Below are positions 1 to 11,417 of a DNA stretch of 64,000 nt, piece after piece. The notes below the pieces were generated by a model. It saw only the letters and a program-made list of their open reading frames with translations. It did no database searches and had not been told where the DNA came from. The position numbers were made by a program, and so were the translations under genes. Where the stretch lies: the NCBI GenBank assembly GCA_030512335.1, contig JAULSU010000003.1, forward strand, positions 4,960,001-5,024,000, written 5' to 3'. Positions within the stretch are counted from its first letter, which is position 1. Each line of letters begins with the position of its first letter. The stretch is from Immersiella caudata (Eukaryota > Ascomycota > Sordariomycetes > Sordariales > Lasiosphaeriaceae).

Positions 1-196
1 GTCAGCGAAGCTGACTGGATGCCTGGCACGGCCTGAACGCCAGTCAGCCTCAGCCATGCTGTCGACGAAGCTGAATCCTACGGAGTGGTCTATAAAGAAG
101 GAGGTTCTGGCTGAAAGCCAGAACCTCAACAAGCAATACGATCAAGCAATTGCTACCCATCGTTTCCACCCATTCCAAGGTGCAGTGTTTCTGACA
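1..196 (+). repeat. 235-bp TG..CA small element, copy 1 (cut by window start)
   Basis: The right part of a short repeat that recurs at 3465-3700 and, inverted, at 17558-17792. It ends in TTTCTGACA, the reverse complement of the TGTCAGAAA that opens copy 3. Inside are two strong palindromes: an imperfect hairpin at GTCAGCGAAGCTGAC and a hairpin around GGTTCTGGCT / AGCCAGAACC. A short open frame beginning at 56 is shared with copy 3 but frameshifted in copy 2, so I do not treat it as a gene. The left end lies outside the window. It may be a MITE or a tiny LTR (TRIM-like). Confidence 0.8.
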
Positions 197-366
197 ATTA
201 CCGTGTTAAAAGGACGTTTTTCAACAAACATAGAAAAATTTGTTAATATTAAAAAGTATGCTTAGAAAAAAGCGATATATTCTATAAACTAATATTGATA
301 TATAAGCTTTCTAACGAAACAAACAAGATGATTACGTTAACTTCTAGGTTATTACTAACGTGTTTA
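197..366. other. AT-rich spacer, no gene seen
   Basis: Short AT-rich DNA between the small element and the LTR-like repeat. Stops occur in all frames and I see no motif. Confidence 0.6.
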
Positions 367-500
367 TGTTGCTTTGTAGCACTCTACAGGCCTGTATTAC
401 AGCGCCTGAGAGCCTGTGGGAGCCTGTAGTACAGTGCTCCGGAGGAGCGCTGTAGGGTACGACAGCAGAGCTTACTAAGGTGCTGAAGGAAGCAATAAAG

Positions 501-989
501 TGTTACGACCTCGGCCTGTCGACAGGCGGTCGGCAGGGTCGCTGGATAGGTTGGGTGGGGTGGAGAGGAGTGATACAGAGGCAAGTCCTTACAGACGGGG
601 TTCACTGGTCAAATGCGGCCGTATGTCACTATAGTACAGAGTAACACTCCAAGTGTTGATGCAGTAGGACATAATCGAAGTGGGTTCAATTGACGAGCGA
701 ATACTTGCGTGAGGAACAGAAGGTTCCTCACACCATCGTGGGTACGATGATGGCTATCTATACTAACTAATGGTGATGTAACTTGTACCTTGATCACTTT
801 GATCACCTTCGTACCCGGGTGATCGAGGTGATCACCAGTTCTTGGCATTTATTGTGATCACTCTCTTTTTGGGTTGATCAGGGTGATCACCCAGTCCCCC
901 TGGGTGTTTGTACGGTGATTCACACTGTGGCGCCTGCGGGGACACGTCGGTCCGAGCCGGCCTACAAGGGTGGCCCGCAGGTCGTCACA
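501..989 (-). mobile_element. Solo LTR of the chromodomain Gypsy family (TSD TAAAG)
   Basis: 489 bp starting TGTTACGACC and ending GTCGTCACA on the plus strand, so the element's coding direction is minus. It is flanked by a perfect 5-bp duplication TAAAG (496-500 and 990-994). It matches the LTRs of the full-length copy at 37605-44431. It is GC-rich and nearly free of RIP-type changes. It carries an array of palindromic GATCACC/GGTGATC units in its middle (about 780-895). It lies inside repeat R2. Confidence 0.92.
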
Positions 990-2226
990 TAAAGGCCTGT
1001 ACTACAGAGCCTAAAAGACAAGTTACAGCAGACTATGCGCTGTAAAAAAACAGGTTTCAGTGAACTCTACACTGTAATAAACAACTGTATTGCTTGTGAA
1101 TTGCTTGCTTCAGTGAGTAGTACTCAACTAAAGGAAGTAAATTGCTTGCTTCAAGAAAGGCTAATTACAGGAGGGGAGAGGGCTTGTTATAGGCTGTGTG
1201 GGCTCTGGAATAAGATTCCAGAGCCTTCTACTACTAATACAATAATAGAATAGTATGGTGGAGATTCTCCACTAGCCACGTAATTACTTACGTGGCTGTA
1301 GAAGGTTGTGGAAGCTTAGACGTTTGGACCCGCTAACCGATCCACCCCCTAACCGACCATGGAAACAGGGGGTCACCCCATTGTAACACCAATGCCAAAA
1401 ACATTCCCACACGGCCAAAAACTGTAGAAAATAATGTTTATTACATCTCCTCTGCCTTGTGAAACCTATAGAGTACTTAAATAACCTCTTTTACGTGATC
1501 CTTAAGGTTAAAAGGTGGGTCCGTAATCTTCTTCCACTTCCTCCCTATAGGGGGCTTTATTAAGGCCTTATTTACTTTAGCGATAGATTTTATACTTACG
1601 AACTTATCGTTTACAGGCTCCCTCACTTACTTCTTCGTATAAGGCTTTTCAGTAGCGAGATCCGCCTGTAGGCGCGCGATTTCCACTTTTAAAAAAGCCT
1701 TATAAGCGTTACCCTTATCCAGGGCCTTCCCTGCCTTAATCAGGAGGCTTCTAACGTTACGAGAGGAAGGTGATTACTGTTATAAGGTGTTATATAGACT
1801 GTTATAGATGTTACAGTTACGTTAAGGTGTTTTTAAAAGGGTTATTAATGTAATAAGGAGGTTTATTAGTATTAAAAAGCGGTTTAAAGGAGAGGGTAAG
1901 TCCTTAATTAACGCTTTGCGGTTTTTTAGTATTTAAATAGGGTTAAATAGTGACTCGGGGCGATCGTTCCGATCGCCCCTTGTGGTTCTTTTGGGTGTTT
2001 TTTTGTGTATATCGCTGTAACCATTTTGTAATTAGCGAAGTTTTAGCGCGCGCCGTCAAGGCCGCGCCGCGCGGTTCTTCGAACCGCATTTCTTCTCTAG
2101 GTAGGCGAACAAAAGGAGAAAAAGGACGACATCGGCGGTTTCACCACAAGTTACACCCGTAAATGGCTTAAGTGACCTCTCCTCCCTTTAATCGGAGGAA
2201 GAAGTAGTAATCCCTAGTCCCTTTTC

Positions 2227-2304
2227 TTAGTTATCCCTACTTAGTTATCCCTACTTGGTTATTCCTATTTGGTTATCCCTACTTAGTTATCCCTATTTAG
2301 TTAC
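2227..2304. repeat. 14-bp tandem repeat, about 5.5 units
   Basis: Five and a half tandem units of TTAGTTATCCCTAC with single-base variants, some of them C/T or G/A differences. It lies inside the pogo-like element. Confidence 0.85.
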
Positions 2305-3464
2305 ATGCCTCCCTCCAGGTCAGTCCTCGTTTTCACACGTCAGTCCCACACGTGCTCCTTCAATTGGAGAAGGAGCTACTTTACTGGCGGCCATACTGGC
2401 CGCCATCGGCGTTCTTAGGGGTGGTTCTATTCTTTTGTGCCCTGAGTCTTATGGTGTATCACCGCACCTGTTCAATAGCTAGATCCCCGTCTTTTTAAAT
2501 CCGCTATATATATTCTTTACCGTATAGCTTTAAATAGAGGTGTCTCTATAAGTTAATAATTATTATTATTTATTAAAGGGAGTGGTTATTTAACAGCCTG
2601 CTAATAGGGTAGTTACCTGGTAAAAGTACGTCTTAAGCGGGGAGAAAACGCTATAGTTAAAAGGCTAAGACTTATAAAAGGTGTAAGGCGGTAAATATAA
2701 AAGTTAAACCTTATTTTAAAAGGTGGTAAGTATAAAATTATTAATAATGTAACTACTTATCTCGTTAAGAATAAAAAGTTTTTATTACACAGGGTTTTTT
2801 AGCTAAGTTTCTAGTAAATAGACTTTTTTTAACCACTTTAAGGTGATCTTTTTATTAAAGAAACCGGTAAGGGAGTATTTGTACTTTTAATCGCAGATAA
2901 TCGGTTATTTCCGGAAATAATCGGGGTATTACTAGCCCTGTAAGCTCGCACCGGTAAACACCACAACAAGTGTAAATCTCTAGCCCTTAGCAATAACCAC
3001 CTTAATAACAGAGACCTAGGTTATAGCCTTTAAGGTTTACTTATATGCCCTGGACTTTAGGAAGTCGCTAATAATCTTACCGCCCTTTATACTCTCCACC
3101 TCTTATATACCGTGCTTGTTAACGTTAGAGATGTGCTTTAAAGGGATGTTTTTACTGTTAATCTGGAACTTTAAGCGGTAAAAGAAGTTATCGTAGGCTT
3201 CCTTAGTATTACCTTGGTGTTGTTCTTGATTGAGAGGGCGAGAGGATTTGACCTTAACGTTCTTGTGGCGGTTGAGAAAGCGGTTGACTTAGCGTTTACT
3301 AAGCAGGTGTAAGTCTCCTCTTTACGCGAGGATCTGTTACGCTATTCTAGAGAGTTGCGCCTTTGTAGGAGGCTTTGCAGAAGCTTCTTCATTATAAGCT
3401 TAATTTATTAAAAGAGTCTCCTCGGCTGGAGAAAGCCGCCGGTGCTGTAATTCGCGTTCGTTAC

Positions 3465-3700
3465 CGTCAGAAAGAAAGGGGTTTCAGGGGCCCTGGGCTT
3501 CCTGTCAGCGAAGCTGACTGGATGCCTGGCACTGCCTGAACGCCAGTCAGCCTCAGCCATGGTGTCGACGAAGCAGAATCCTACGGTTTTGTCTATAAAG
3601 AAGGAGGTTCTGGCTTTCAGCCAGAACCTCCACAAGCAATACAATCAAGCGAATTGCTACCCATCGTTTCCACCCATTCCAAGGTGCAGTGTTTCTAACA
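3465..3700 (+). repeat. 235-bp TG..CA small element, copy 2 (TSD GTTAC)
   Basis: 236 bp between a perfect 5-bp duplication GTTAC (3460-3464 and 3701-3705). The termini are CGTCAGAAA and TTTCTAACA, i.e. TGTCAGAAA/TTTCTGACA with one transition at each end. It contains the same two internal hairpins as the other copies. It is nested in the pogo-like transposon. Confidence 0.88.
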
Positions 3701-4236
3701 GTTACAGGTGGTCGCGCCATAGAGCCGGCCCTAGAGCGTAGTATACGGGACCTTAGTTTTTGCTGTCGCTTCTTGTAAAGTTACGCCGTTATTAACTAAA
3801 TCGATTACAGTCTAGATATCCTGCTCACGGAGCGTCAGCATCTTGAATTTGGTGTAGATTGCGGCTAAATTGAAGGAGTTGTTGCTGTTGCGATGGGGGG
3901 AGCGCGACGCGGTGTTTAGGGGAAAATGATGATCGGCATGGGGGTGGATCGGTTAGGGGGTCCAAGCTTCTACAGGCTCCCACGGCCTTCTATTACCCCA
4001 CTGATCTTCAGGGGGCACACCACTGTATACCAGAGGCTTGTGTGACTCTGTAGGGGTCCCAGGGACCCCTGGGGCCCCTGGAACCTTCTGCAGCTCCAGA
4101 AGGTTCGGCGCCACAGGTGTCTGGTGGTTGTGGCTTGCAAGGTACGCAGGAGGTGCAGGGTACCCAGTGCTCTCCTTACTGGCAGGCCCTGTAAATACAG
4201 GGCCTCTTTAGTGCTCTCAGAGGCTAGAATTTAACA

Positions 4237-5369
4237 ATATGTTAACGTTATAATAAGAAGATTACAACCCTCCCTAAAGTTATATTTCACGACTCCCTTA
4301 TACTTAGCCCTTACGTTTTCCTTAAAGGTATTCTCTTTAGGTATCGGGCCTTTAACGCACCGAGTCCGACCTGCCCTGATATAGTAAGCAGGCTCAATAT
4401 CTACCCGGGTAAGTGGGAGTTACGTTTACCGCTTAAAGCTAGTATAGATGATGTCTATATCTTCCGTCAAGCCGTCAAGATGTTGGTCGGATACGAGATG
4501 TCCCTAACCGAGCCCATCAGTTTTGGTGTCTCGCCCGGCTTGTCGTTTGGTTTAATATCCGACAATGCCGTGACAAAGAGCTGACATCCAATGTCAGCTT
4601 CAAAGTCATTGCTGCCGGCGACTACTAAGAGTCGAATCTGTCTATTTCCAAGCGTCGAATACATGATTTCTCGCTATGAAAAATGGGCGTCCAAGGTTAG
4701 AAGCACAGAAGCAGTGAGCTGGAATGAGGCAATTTTGGAAGGGAGATTGTCCGTTTGGTTTCGACAGCTCCCCATGGCGCACCTTGTGGCAGCACAGTCG
4801 AATCAGTAGTGTGAGCCAATGTCAGGAGATCCGCCACAGGCGGAAGTCTCCGGCTTGGCACCAGCCAATTCCCTCCACTTCTCAGGGGCAGAGTTTCCTC
4901 TCCAGAACACCACACAATAACATATAATTATCACCACTATTGCTGGCTTAAAGTGCTAGATTCTGATAATTAACAGTTTGATTTGTAACATGAGCTGATA
5001 GAATTGACGTCGAACACTCTTCAACGAACACGGATTCTAACACCAGCCGCTTAAAGCCCCCAAATGTGTTGGCGACCTAGTTAGCCCCTAATCGCGGCAC
5101 GTAGATATCCTTTTGATAGAAGGGCTAAAAGGGTCCATGAGGTCAACTCATGGGAGTACATAACGAATACATTCGTGCCTAGGGTCAGAGTCAATGGATT
5201 CCAACGCATCTCTGTCTTGATGACTTTCCGGTATATCATCCGGGCTAGTTACCATGCTTATTGTTGTTGTTTATGTATACACAATCTAAAAACTGTCTTG
5301 TATAGCTGTACGCGTTCCATTTCAGCTCAGTTCTGACCCTACCATAACCGGCAGGCCTGTTCCGCTTAC
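4237..5369. other. Intergenic stretch without a supported gene
   Basis: The left ~230 bp is AT-rich and RIP-like; the rest has balanced composition. Short overlapping open frames exist on both strands at about 4467-4930 but show no family resemblance. The last part is the 3' flank of the TRK gene. Confidence 0.5.
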
Positions 5370-7830
5370 TCAAGACTCCCGCTTCTCTTCTTGCCCCTCG
5401 CCCTCCTCATGCGGTAGCATGATAGCGTGGTCGATTGAATATGGAAGAGCCCGATGGCGGCCACGAATCATCATGGCGCAAATAACCAGCTTGCTAAACG
5501 TCGTAAATTGACCACACAGCGAAGTCATGACCATGGGGTGGCCCAACGACAGTCCGACGTTGCCACTTGTTCCAGTCAGTCATTGATTACAACGTGACCG
5601 AGGAAGAGGATACTCACTAAGCCGAAACAACCTCAAACATCACCGGAAACACCGAAAACGCCTGCTCCTCGTCAGCAAATCACGAACCACCACGCCTCAA
5701 GAAGGGGAAACCAAATGGAAACCTACCGGCTCATTCAAGTCAACAATCCTCTCCGCCTCAGCGACACAAATACAAAACGTCCCCAAAAACACATACCACA
5801 AATCAAAACTCAGCTGGTTCCTAATATGCGCCATGACATATCGCCTGCCGCTGCTCTCATCAACAGAGCGCATCTCGGGCTCATACAACCCCAGCGTCCG
5901 CTCCTCATACGTATTCGACGCCCTGATACTAATCGCAATCGGTAACACGGCGATATACATCATGACCAGCAAGCTAAACTGCACCCCCGGATTCACATTG
6001 GCGAGATTAAACGTCGCCGTTCCCGTGTGTCGCGACGAGGCCGCCTGGAAGAGCGCGGCCAGAATGCGTGAACCGATGGGTAGGCTGGCGACTTCGTCGT
6101 TATGCAGATCCAGCACGATGATGAGGACGACATCGATGGCGTTGAGGACAAAGACGATTGCGAAAAGGATCCAGGTCGGGCGGCTTGGGAAGAGGAGGGT
6201 GTAGCATCGGCGGGGGTGGTCGAGGATGAATTTGAGGGGTTCTTTGTGGGGGGATGTCGAAGGTGTGGCGAGGTGCAGGATCCAGATGAGGACGCGGAGG
6301 AAGATGGGGTAGCAGGTGTTTCCTGCGAAGGCGAGGAAGGCCATCACCAGAATCGGCCAGGTTGCGTCGCGGAAGGTAATCATCGAGTCGGGGGTGAGTG
6401 TGAAGCCGAGGTTGTTGACCATGGTTTGGGCCGAGTAGAATGCCCTGCCAACTTCGTGTTAGGTGGACCTGATTTGGGTGTTTTGATACGGGGGGATACG
6501 TACCACCAGGTCTTGTCTTGGCCGTTTGACGCCAGCCACTCGGTGTACTTGGATGGTGCGTTGTGGATCCAGGGGGCAAGACAGATGACCCCGAGGAGAT
6601 GGAGGCCAAAGAAGTAACCTATGTGGTGAATGCATCAGACATGGAGTGCTAAGGCTGTGGGCTGGATAACGAACCTAGCGTGATGGGTAACAGCAGCTTG
6701 AGAGCCCGGTACTCGAGCCCGCCCAGCTTTTCCCTGTCGGCCTCTGTCAAGTTGTGAAACCGCGAGTTCCTCCCAAGCGTGACTGTCTTGGAAAGCGATG
6801 GAAGATTGAGAGGGCGTGATAGCGCAGATACATCCGATCTCCTCTCGTAGACCTGCGCTGGACTGACGACAAACAGCGACGAGGCTGCTTTCTCGAGAGA
6901 ACGAGCTGAGAAGATTCTGGGCTCCTCATGTGCAGAGTGACGTCGACGCATGAGCCCATCAGCAGTCCCTTCAGCTGGGATCGGCTTGATGGCATCCTCG
7001 TCATCATCATCATCATCATCATCATGGTTGGCATGGCGACTGGTCGCGTTGGGAGTTGAGGGATCGCCGGTCTTGGATCTTCGCTCTGGCGGGGGCGGAA
7101 CGTACAAACCTTTGTCTGTCTCGCGAGGGAGGTTTGTATCGGGGGAGAACATGATGTGAGGTTTCCGTTCAGATTCTCCAGTCCCTTCTAGCTTGGAATC
7201 CACCAGTGGTTTAGCGTTTTCACCATCATGACTGTGCTGCGTCGTCGCATCACTGCTATTCTGAGGACTCTTCTCTCTCTCTCTAGGGCAGGGACGGGAT
7301 CGGAATTAGATCAATGCATGAGTGATCGGGGAGGAAGCCATACAGCGTCGGTGGTGTTCCAGCGTGCGGATGGGCCTCAACATCTGGAGTAGGGTCAGAG
7401 GGGATGTTCGTTGAGTGTGACCGTGCTGGAGAGAGAACGTCTGTCAGTCACGCCCCTTTAAGCCCAAGATATTGTCTGTTGAACTTACTGACGCCCTTGA
7501 GCTTTCTTTTGAACGAGTAAAGTCGCACGGCAATGACAACGGGTTGAATGAAGCCGAGATTGGTGATGATTGGGATAAAGTAAATGACCAGCTGCTGGTA
7601 TGTCTTCAAGGCCTTCACGTCGATTGTGTTAAGCCCAGACTCGGTCGAGGAGCTGACACCAAAGAAGTAGGCGTCGACGGCGGGGACGTTGCCAAAAGGG
7701 TAGATGACGATGAGCCCAAGAATACCGCATCCGATGATCCATGCATCTGCACTTGAATTAGCTCATGAGGACCGCTTCGGCGGATGCACTGACAATGAAG
7801 AGTGAGAAAGTTGATGGGGGGTTTCCACAT
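5370..7830 (-). CDS. trk1: TRK-type high-affinity K+ transporter
   Basis: Plasma-membrane potassium uptake protein of the fungal TRK/HKT superfamily. I can splice it into one open frame of 685 codons plus stop, with all introns GT..AG. Exons on the minus strand: 7830-7794, 7746-7489, 7425-7344, 7282-6675, 6618-6504, 6444-5727, 5661-5618, 5565-5370. It starts MWKPPINF, the usual fungal TRK N-terminus. All four pore (P) loops are visible with their glycines: SSSTESGLNTID, NNLGFTLTPDS, SSRHTGTATFN and SAYGNVGLSLG. The C-terminus has the family signature MIRGRHRALPYSID. A long hydrophilic loop lies between the first two M-P-M units and holds a run of Asp encoded by a GAT repeat (7002-7023). No lesion was seen, so the gene is probably functional. 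It is divergent from the Na+/H+ antiporter remnant across a ~0.9 kb promoter region. Confidence 0.93.
7001..7024 (-). repeat. GAT trinucleotide microsatellite coding poly-Asp
   Basis: An uninterrupted CAT (plus) / GAT-type (minus) triplet run within exon 4 of the TRK gene. It encodes an acidic stretch in the cytosolic loop and is a likely length polymorphism. Confidence 0.85.
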
Positions 7831-8745
7831 GTTGGGCGGACGAATGCTGAGGTCCGGACTTGGTGAAGAGATGAAACTGGATGGAATGTTGTGACTGAAC
7901 TGTTGTGACTGAACTGACTTGGATGCCAGATGAAATGGCGACAGAGTCCATCTTATCCTCGTCCCCCATGTTCAGGGCCATATCCCGGATTCGATAACTA
8001 GGTCGCCGAATGGCGCCAACCTCCGCTGTCGTGCAAGTCTGGCGCCGCGAATCAAGTGAACCATCACATTTTCCTGGCTGGTTGAGGGAATTTCGCATAC
8101 CTACGGCCTAACGGTGTCGAGTAAGCCGAACCGGGTCGAGAACGTTCGGGAGCCTGGGAGGCCTCCAGATTCCACCGATCTGCGTGTCCTCCCAACAAAC
8201 GCACTGCCGAAACATTTGTGGGGGGGGGGGCTAAAATAACTCAAGCAGTGCCCATCGGTCGGAATACGAATGAAGTTTAAGGGGGCAAGGTGGTAATGCC
8301 ATCAAAACCGGTGCGAGTGTTGCGGGGTATGGGTGAATGGCCGCCCCACAGAGTGCACCCACCATAGATAGATGCAGAGATTCTTGCACACACTTCCTCC
8401 TGTGATCAATTAACTACGTGCATCAACTGCGAATGCCGTCGCTTGTGCCTTGCTTGTCTCGTTGTCAGCGAGGGAGGGATGCAGGAGGGGGTTGGAACTG
8501 AAGCGCGGGTGACAATAGAGTGGGGCTGATTGGCCACAATCACACCCGCGGATCGACACTACCATAGGTGCATCTACGCCAAGGAGCCCGGTTCCCCCCA
8601 CAAGGGCGAGCAACATTGGACTATCTCCCACCACAAATAAACAACTCGATTTGGTTTCCACCTCCTCACTTTAATAGCACCACCGCAGGCTGGCGGTTTC
8701 CACTTGGCCTACTATCCTCAGCGCCATGCACGCACCACCTCCACG
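7831..8745. promoter_or_regulatory. Divergent intergenic region between TRK and Na+/H+ antiporter genes
   Basis: About 0.9 kb separates the two start codons, so it must hold both promoters. It contains a G-run at about 8220-8230 and no repeat or further gene that I can support. Short open frames here have no recognisable product. No specific binding site is claimed. Confidence 0.5.
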
Positions 8746-10250
8746 ATGCCCCTTCTCGCCATCACCGACCTCAACCTCACCCTCAGCGCCCTCGGCGGCT
8801 GGGTCACCCTCTCCGGTCTCTTCTCCTACGTCCTAAAAGAAGAATACTACCTTTCCGACTCTTGCCAGCATCCTTTCTTCCCCTTACCATCCTCGCACAA
8901 AGCTGTTTGGCTAACCTTCCGGTCAATCCAGTCCTCTCCCTCTTCGCCGGTATCATCACGACCCACCTCCCCCTCTTCTTCCCCTCTTCCCTCTCCCCTT
9001 CCCCTTCCATCGAGTCAACAACCCTCTCCTTCTCCCGCCTCGTCCTCGGCATCCAACTCGTCCTCGCAGGTGTGCACCTCCCGAGCCGCTACCTACTCTT
9101 GGAATGGAAGTCGCTCTCTCTTCTCCTGGGTCCCGGGATGATCGGCATGTGACTCTGCAGCAGCGCCATGATCTGGATGTGCATTCCTGACGTGAGCATT
9201 CCCGGGGCAATGGCCATCGGTGCGTGCGTAACGCCGACGGATCCGGTGCTGTCGAATGCAATTGTCCAGGAGCGGTATGCGGACGAGAATCTGAGTTTGC
9301 AAGTGAGAAAGGTTGGTGGTTGCCGAGTCAGGGGGAAATGACGGGTTGAGGTACCCTTTTTTGTTTGCGGGGCTATTTGGGGTTTTGTATTCACGGGGAG
9401 AGGAGAAGGCGTGGAGTTTGTTGGGGAGGTTTGTCGGGGAGACGTGTGTGTGGGTTGTGGGGATGAGTGTGGCTTATGGGTGGGTGGTTGGCTGGGGTGT
9501 GAAGGGGTTGTTGCAGTGGGCGGAGAGGAGGAAGTATGTTGGGAGGGAGAGCTTCTTGGTGTCGGCGGTGGCGATGGGGGTGTTCATCATTGGGACGGCG
9601 GGGATGGCGGGGAGCGATGATGTGCTGGCTTGCTTTGTGGCAGGGAATGCGTTCACGTGGGACGATTGGTTTCGGTTAGAGACGCTGGAGGATTCTTTCC
9701 AGCCGGTTGTGGACATGCTGCTCAACGTTGCCATGTTCATGTGGTTGGGGGCGGTTTGTCCCTGGGAGAGCTTTTGGGCCTCTGAAGTCATCACGCCGTG
9801 GAGGCTGGCTTTGCTTGGGGTCCTCGTCTTAGCGCTGAGACGACTTCCGGTCATTCTGGGTCTACGACAGCATCTCCATCAAATCGAAGACCTTCGACAG
9901 GCTCTGATTGTGGGATACTTTGGCCCTATCGGCGTTTCCGCTATCTTTTACCTCTACGTTGGGTTGGAGTTTTTGGAGTCTCTATCATCAGACACGGAAA
10001 GCGACCAAGACGAAGAGATGCAGGGCTTAGCGGAAGCCATGAAGGTGGTGGTTTGGTTCCTGGTTGTTTGCAGTGTGGTAAGTCGCAGCTCTTCCATGGA
10101 GGAACAACTTGCCAACTGTCCCAGGTCATACACGGACTTAGTGTTCCGCTTGGGAAGCTTGCAAACAACATTAAGGAAAAATATCTACCAGGAAGCATTG
10201 CTTTGCCTGAAGATTCAAATGTTCCAAGCTACAACCGCTTGCTCGAATAG
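8746..10250 (+). pseudogene. NHA1/Sod2-type Na+/H+ antiporter, disrupted
   Basis: Fungal plasma-membrane cation/proton antiporter, normally exporting Na+ (and K+) against protons. It starts MPLLAITDLNLTL at 8746. Conserved blocks follow in order: LVLGIQLVLAGVHLPSRYL, LLLGPGM, AIGACVTPTDPVLSNAIV (the TPTDPVL motif) , AESGGNDGLRYPFLF (the acidic ND motif), GVFIIGTAGMAGSDDVLACF and ALIVGYFGPIGVSAIFYL. They are not in one frame. There is a frame change near 8865-8925 with no good intron. A TGA at 9150-9152 sits where the family has Trp. An extra base occurs near 9312, just before AESGGND. The 3' end still has a proper intron (10078-10124, GTAAGT..CAG) leading into VIHGLSVPLGKLANN and a stop at 10250. 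Likely a recent pseudogene; an assembly error is the alternative. Confidence 0.85.
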
Positions 10251-10468
10251 GCCATTTGCCAAATTGAAAACAATAGATTTTGTCCCTTCTGGGACAAATG
10301 CATGGAGCGTGGAAACATGGCCAGTGCAACGCATGCACAGTCACCTCATCTAGAAGGGCAGGTCATTAGGTGCTGGGTCCTTCAGGACGATTGCTGACGC
10401 CGTCAAGCTGTCCGGCCGGAACCAACCGAAAGCCAACATTCGCACACGCCCTACGGCAGCCTGCGGAG
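10251..10468. other. Short spacer, nothing recognised
   Basis: The 3' flank of the antiporter remnant. Composition is still balanced and there is no supported feature. AT-rich RIP-like DNA begins shortly after. Confidence 0.4.
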
Positions 10469-10900
10469 TTAGGGGGCAAGAAGCTTACACGCTGGTCCCT
10501 CAGGCGCAGCCAGGCATACGCCACCGATATCCGACATAAGAAGCGCTGGCGTGTTATCGTACTGGAGCTCGTCGAAGAGCCTTAGAACGACGATTCCCTG
10601 TAACAGGTGTAGTTTCGCGTAGGCCGCTTTAAACTCCTCTTCCCAGTTCTTCTTCTGTTTTTTAAATATAAGCCACAGGGGAAAAGTCCACTCGGGAAAC
10701 AGCAACTCGAACTAAATCTGTATTACGTATAGTAAATAGGTAAGTACTGTTGGTAAAATAAACTATAGGAAGCTGGCCTGTAGGTAAAGACAGAGGACGT
10801 TTAAGTGCACGTTATTAGCTGGAGTAACCACTGCGGTAAGGATATGCGTCTGAAAGCGAAATCGTTTAATCGTTATTTTAATCTTCCGTGTCTTACCTAA
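10469..10900 (-). pseudogene. Kinase-like protein fragment, RIP-degraded
   Basis: The minus-strand open frame 10705-10469 reads FKKQKKNWEEEFKAAYAKLH, then LLQGIVVLRLFDE and NTPALLMSDIGG. This resembles the N-lobe and hinge of the divergent fungal kinase-like proteins that occur in large families in Pezizomycotina. No catalytic loop remains. Further upstream on the minus strand (toward 10900) the DNA becomes AT-rich with stops. It is a truncated relic; the family call rests on pattern memory only. Confidence 0.45.
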
Positions 10901-11371
10901 AGGAAAAGGGAATAAAAGAGGATTACATATAATTATCTTTACAGGTTATGTATTAATGGGAAAATTCGACCCCAGTTTTAATCGCCCGGGAGGCGGGCAA
11001 GGTTTAGGTAGGGGCAGGGCGTAGCCGCCGAGCTTCGGCCCTTGCCGTTACACTACTAGAGGGTCGTCGTCGACGAAGATAATAGGTTTGTTATCTATAT
11101 CAGAGGGGATAATGGTTTGTAAAGTATAGAAACTAAGAATTAAGCTTCGGTCAGGAGCGTCTTAAAAACAACAGCTCGAAAGATGTGGAAGTTTACCTGA
11201 GATAAAATAACAGCGTGGGAGATTTTATCTCTTTTTAGGGCTGGTCAGCTGTGGCTTCGCCACGCACTGCGCTTCCAACACCAATCATATCCCAGCGCAC
11301 AGGCCAAGGAAGGTTCGGTGGGCGGGGACTTGTGGGGCCCAACTTTACCGCTCACTTGGTCCCCTGGATTT
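10901..11371. other. RIP-like AT-rich DNA passing into balanced DNA
   Basis: Stops occur in all frames up to about 11230, then there is GC-balanced sequence with no recognised gene. Confidence 0.5.
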
Positions 11372-11417
11372 GAAGCTGTCAGGCGCGCTCTAGGCAAGAG
11401 AGCGCCTGACAGGCTTC
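11372..11417. other. Long near-perfect hairpin
   Basis: An inverted repeat with arms built on GAAGCTGTCAGGCGC and GCGCCTGACAGGCTTC, with CTCT/AGAG next to a 7-nt loop. It lies upstream of the HET remnant. It could be a cruciform-forming site or the relic of a small TIR element. Confidence 0.7.

Larger units (their letters stand above)
1317..3972 (-). mobile_element. pogo/Fot-like DNA transposon, RIP-degraded
   Basis: A TIR element inside repeat R2. The inverted repeats at 1324-1348 and 3941-3965 match at 24 of 25 positions (core CTAACCGATCCACCCC), and the similarity runs outward to a flanking TA on each side (1317-1318, 3971-3972). That is the target of the Tc1/mariner/pogo superfamily. On the minus strand between about 3400 and 3050, broken frames read like a CENP-B-type HTH plus the start of a DDE domain: pieces such as VNRFLNRHKNVKVKSSRPL and FYRLKFQINSKNIPLKHI. 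Stops occur throughout, so it is inactive. The small TG..CA element 3465-3700 has inserted into it. Confidence 0.75.
367..4236 (+). repeat. LTR-like repeat R2, copy 1, split by two insertions
   Basis: A ~650-bp repeat with LTR-style termini, TGTTGCTTT at the start and TTTAACA at the end. It is shared with 27610-28255 and 32693-33383. This copy is cut twice: by a solo Gypsy LTR (501-989) and by a pogo-like transposon (1317-3972). Its own pieces are 367-500, 990-1316 and 3973-4236. It is richer in GC than its surroundings and contains many short palindromes built on CTGTA/TACAG and CCAGAAGG/CCTTCTGG. No coding capacity is evident. Best guess is a solo LTR of a second retrotransposon family; no clear target duplication was found. 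Confidence 0.65.

Noticed and set aside
57..265. Conserved small peptide encoded by the 235-bp element
   Set aside because: The frame is shared by copies 1 and 3 but frameshifted in copy 2, and it includes the hairpin sequence; conservation follows from recent DNA identity.
780..895. CRISPR-like array of GATCACC repeats
   Set aside because: Repeats are short, palindromic and irregularly spaced within an LTR; eukaryotic context.
6100..6617. Long open frames on both strands over TRK
   Set aside because: They are shadows of the TRK exons; the minus frame with TRK signatures explains the region.
9150..9152. An intron hiding the antiporter TGA
   Set aside because: The conserved protein reads straight through on both sides in the same frame, with Trp expected at the TGA.
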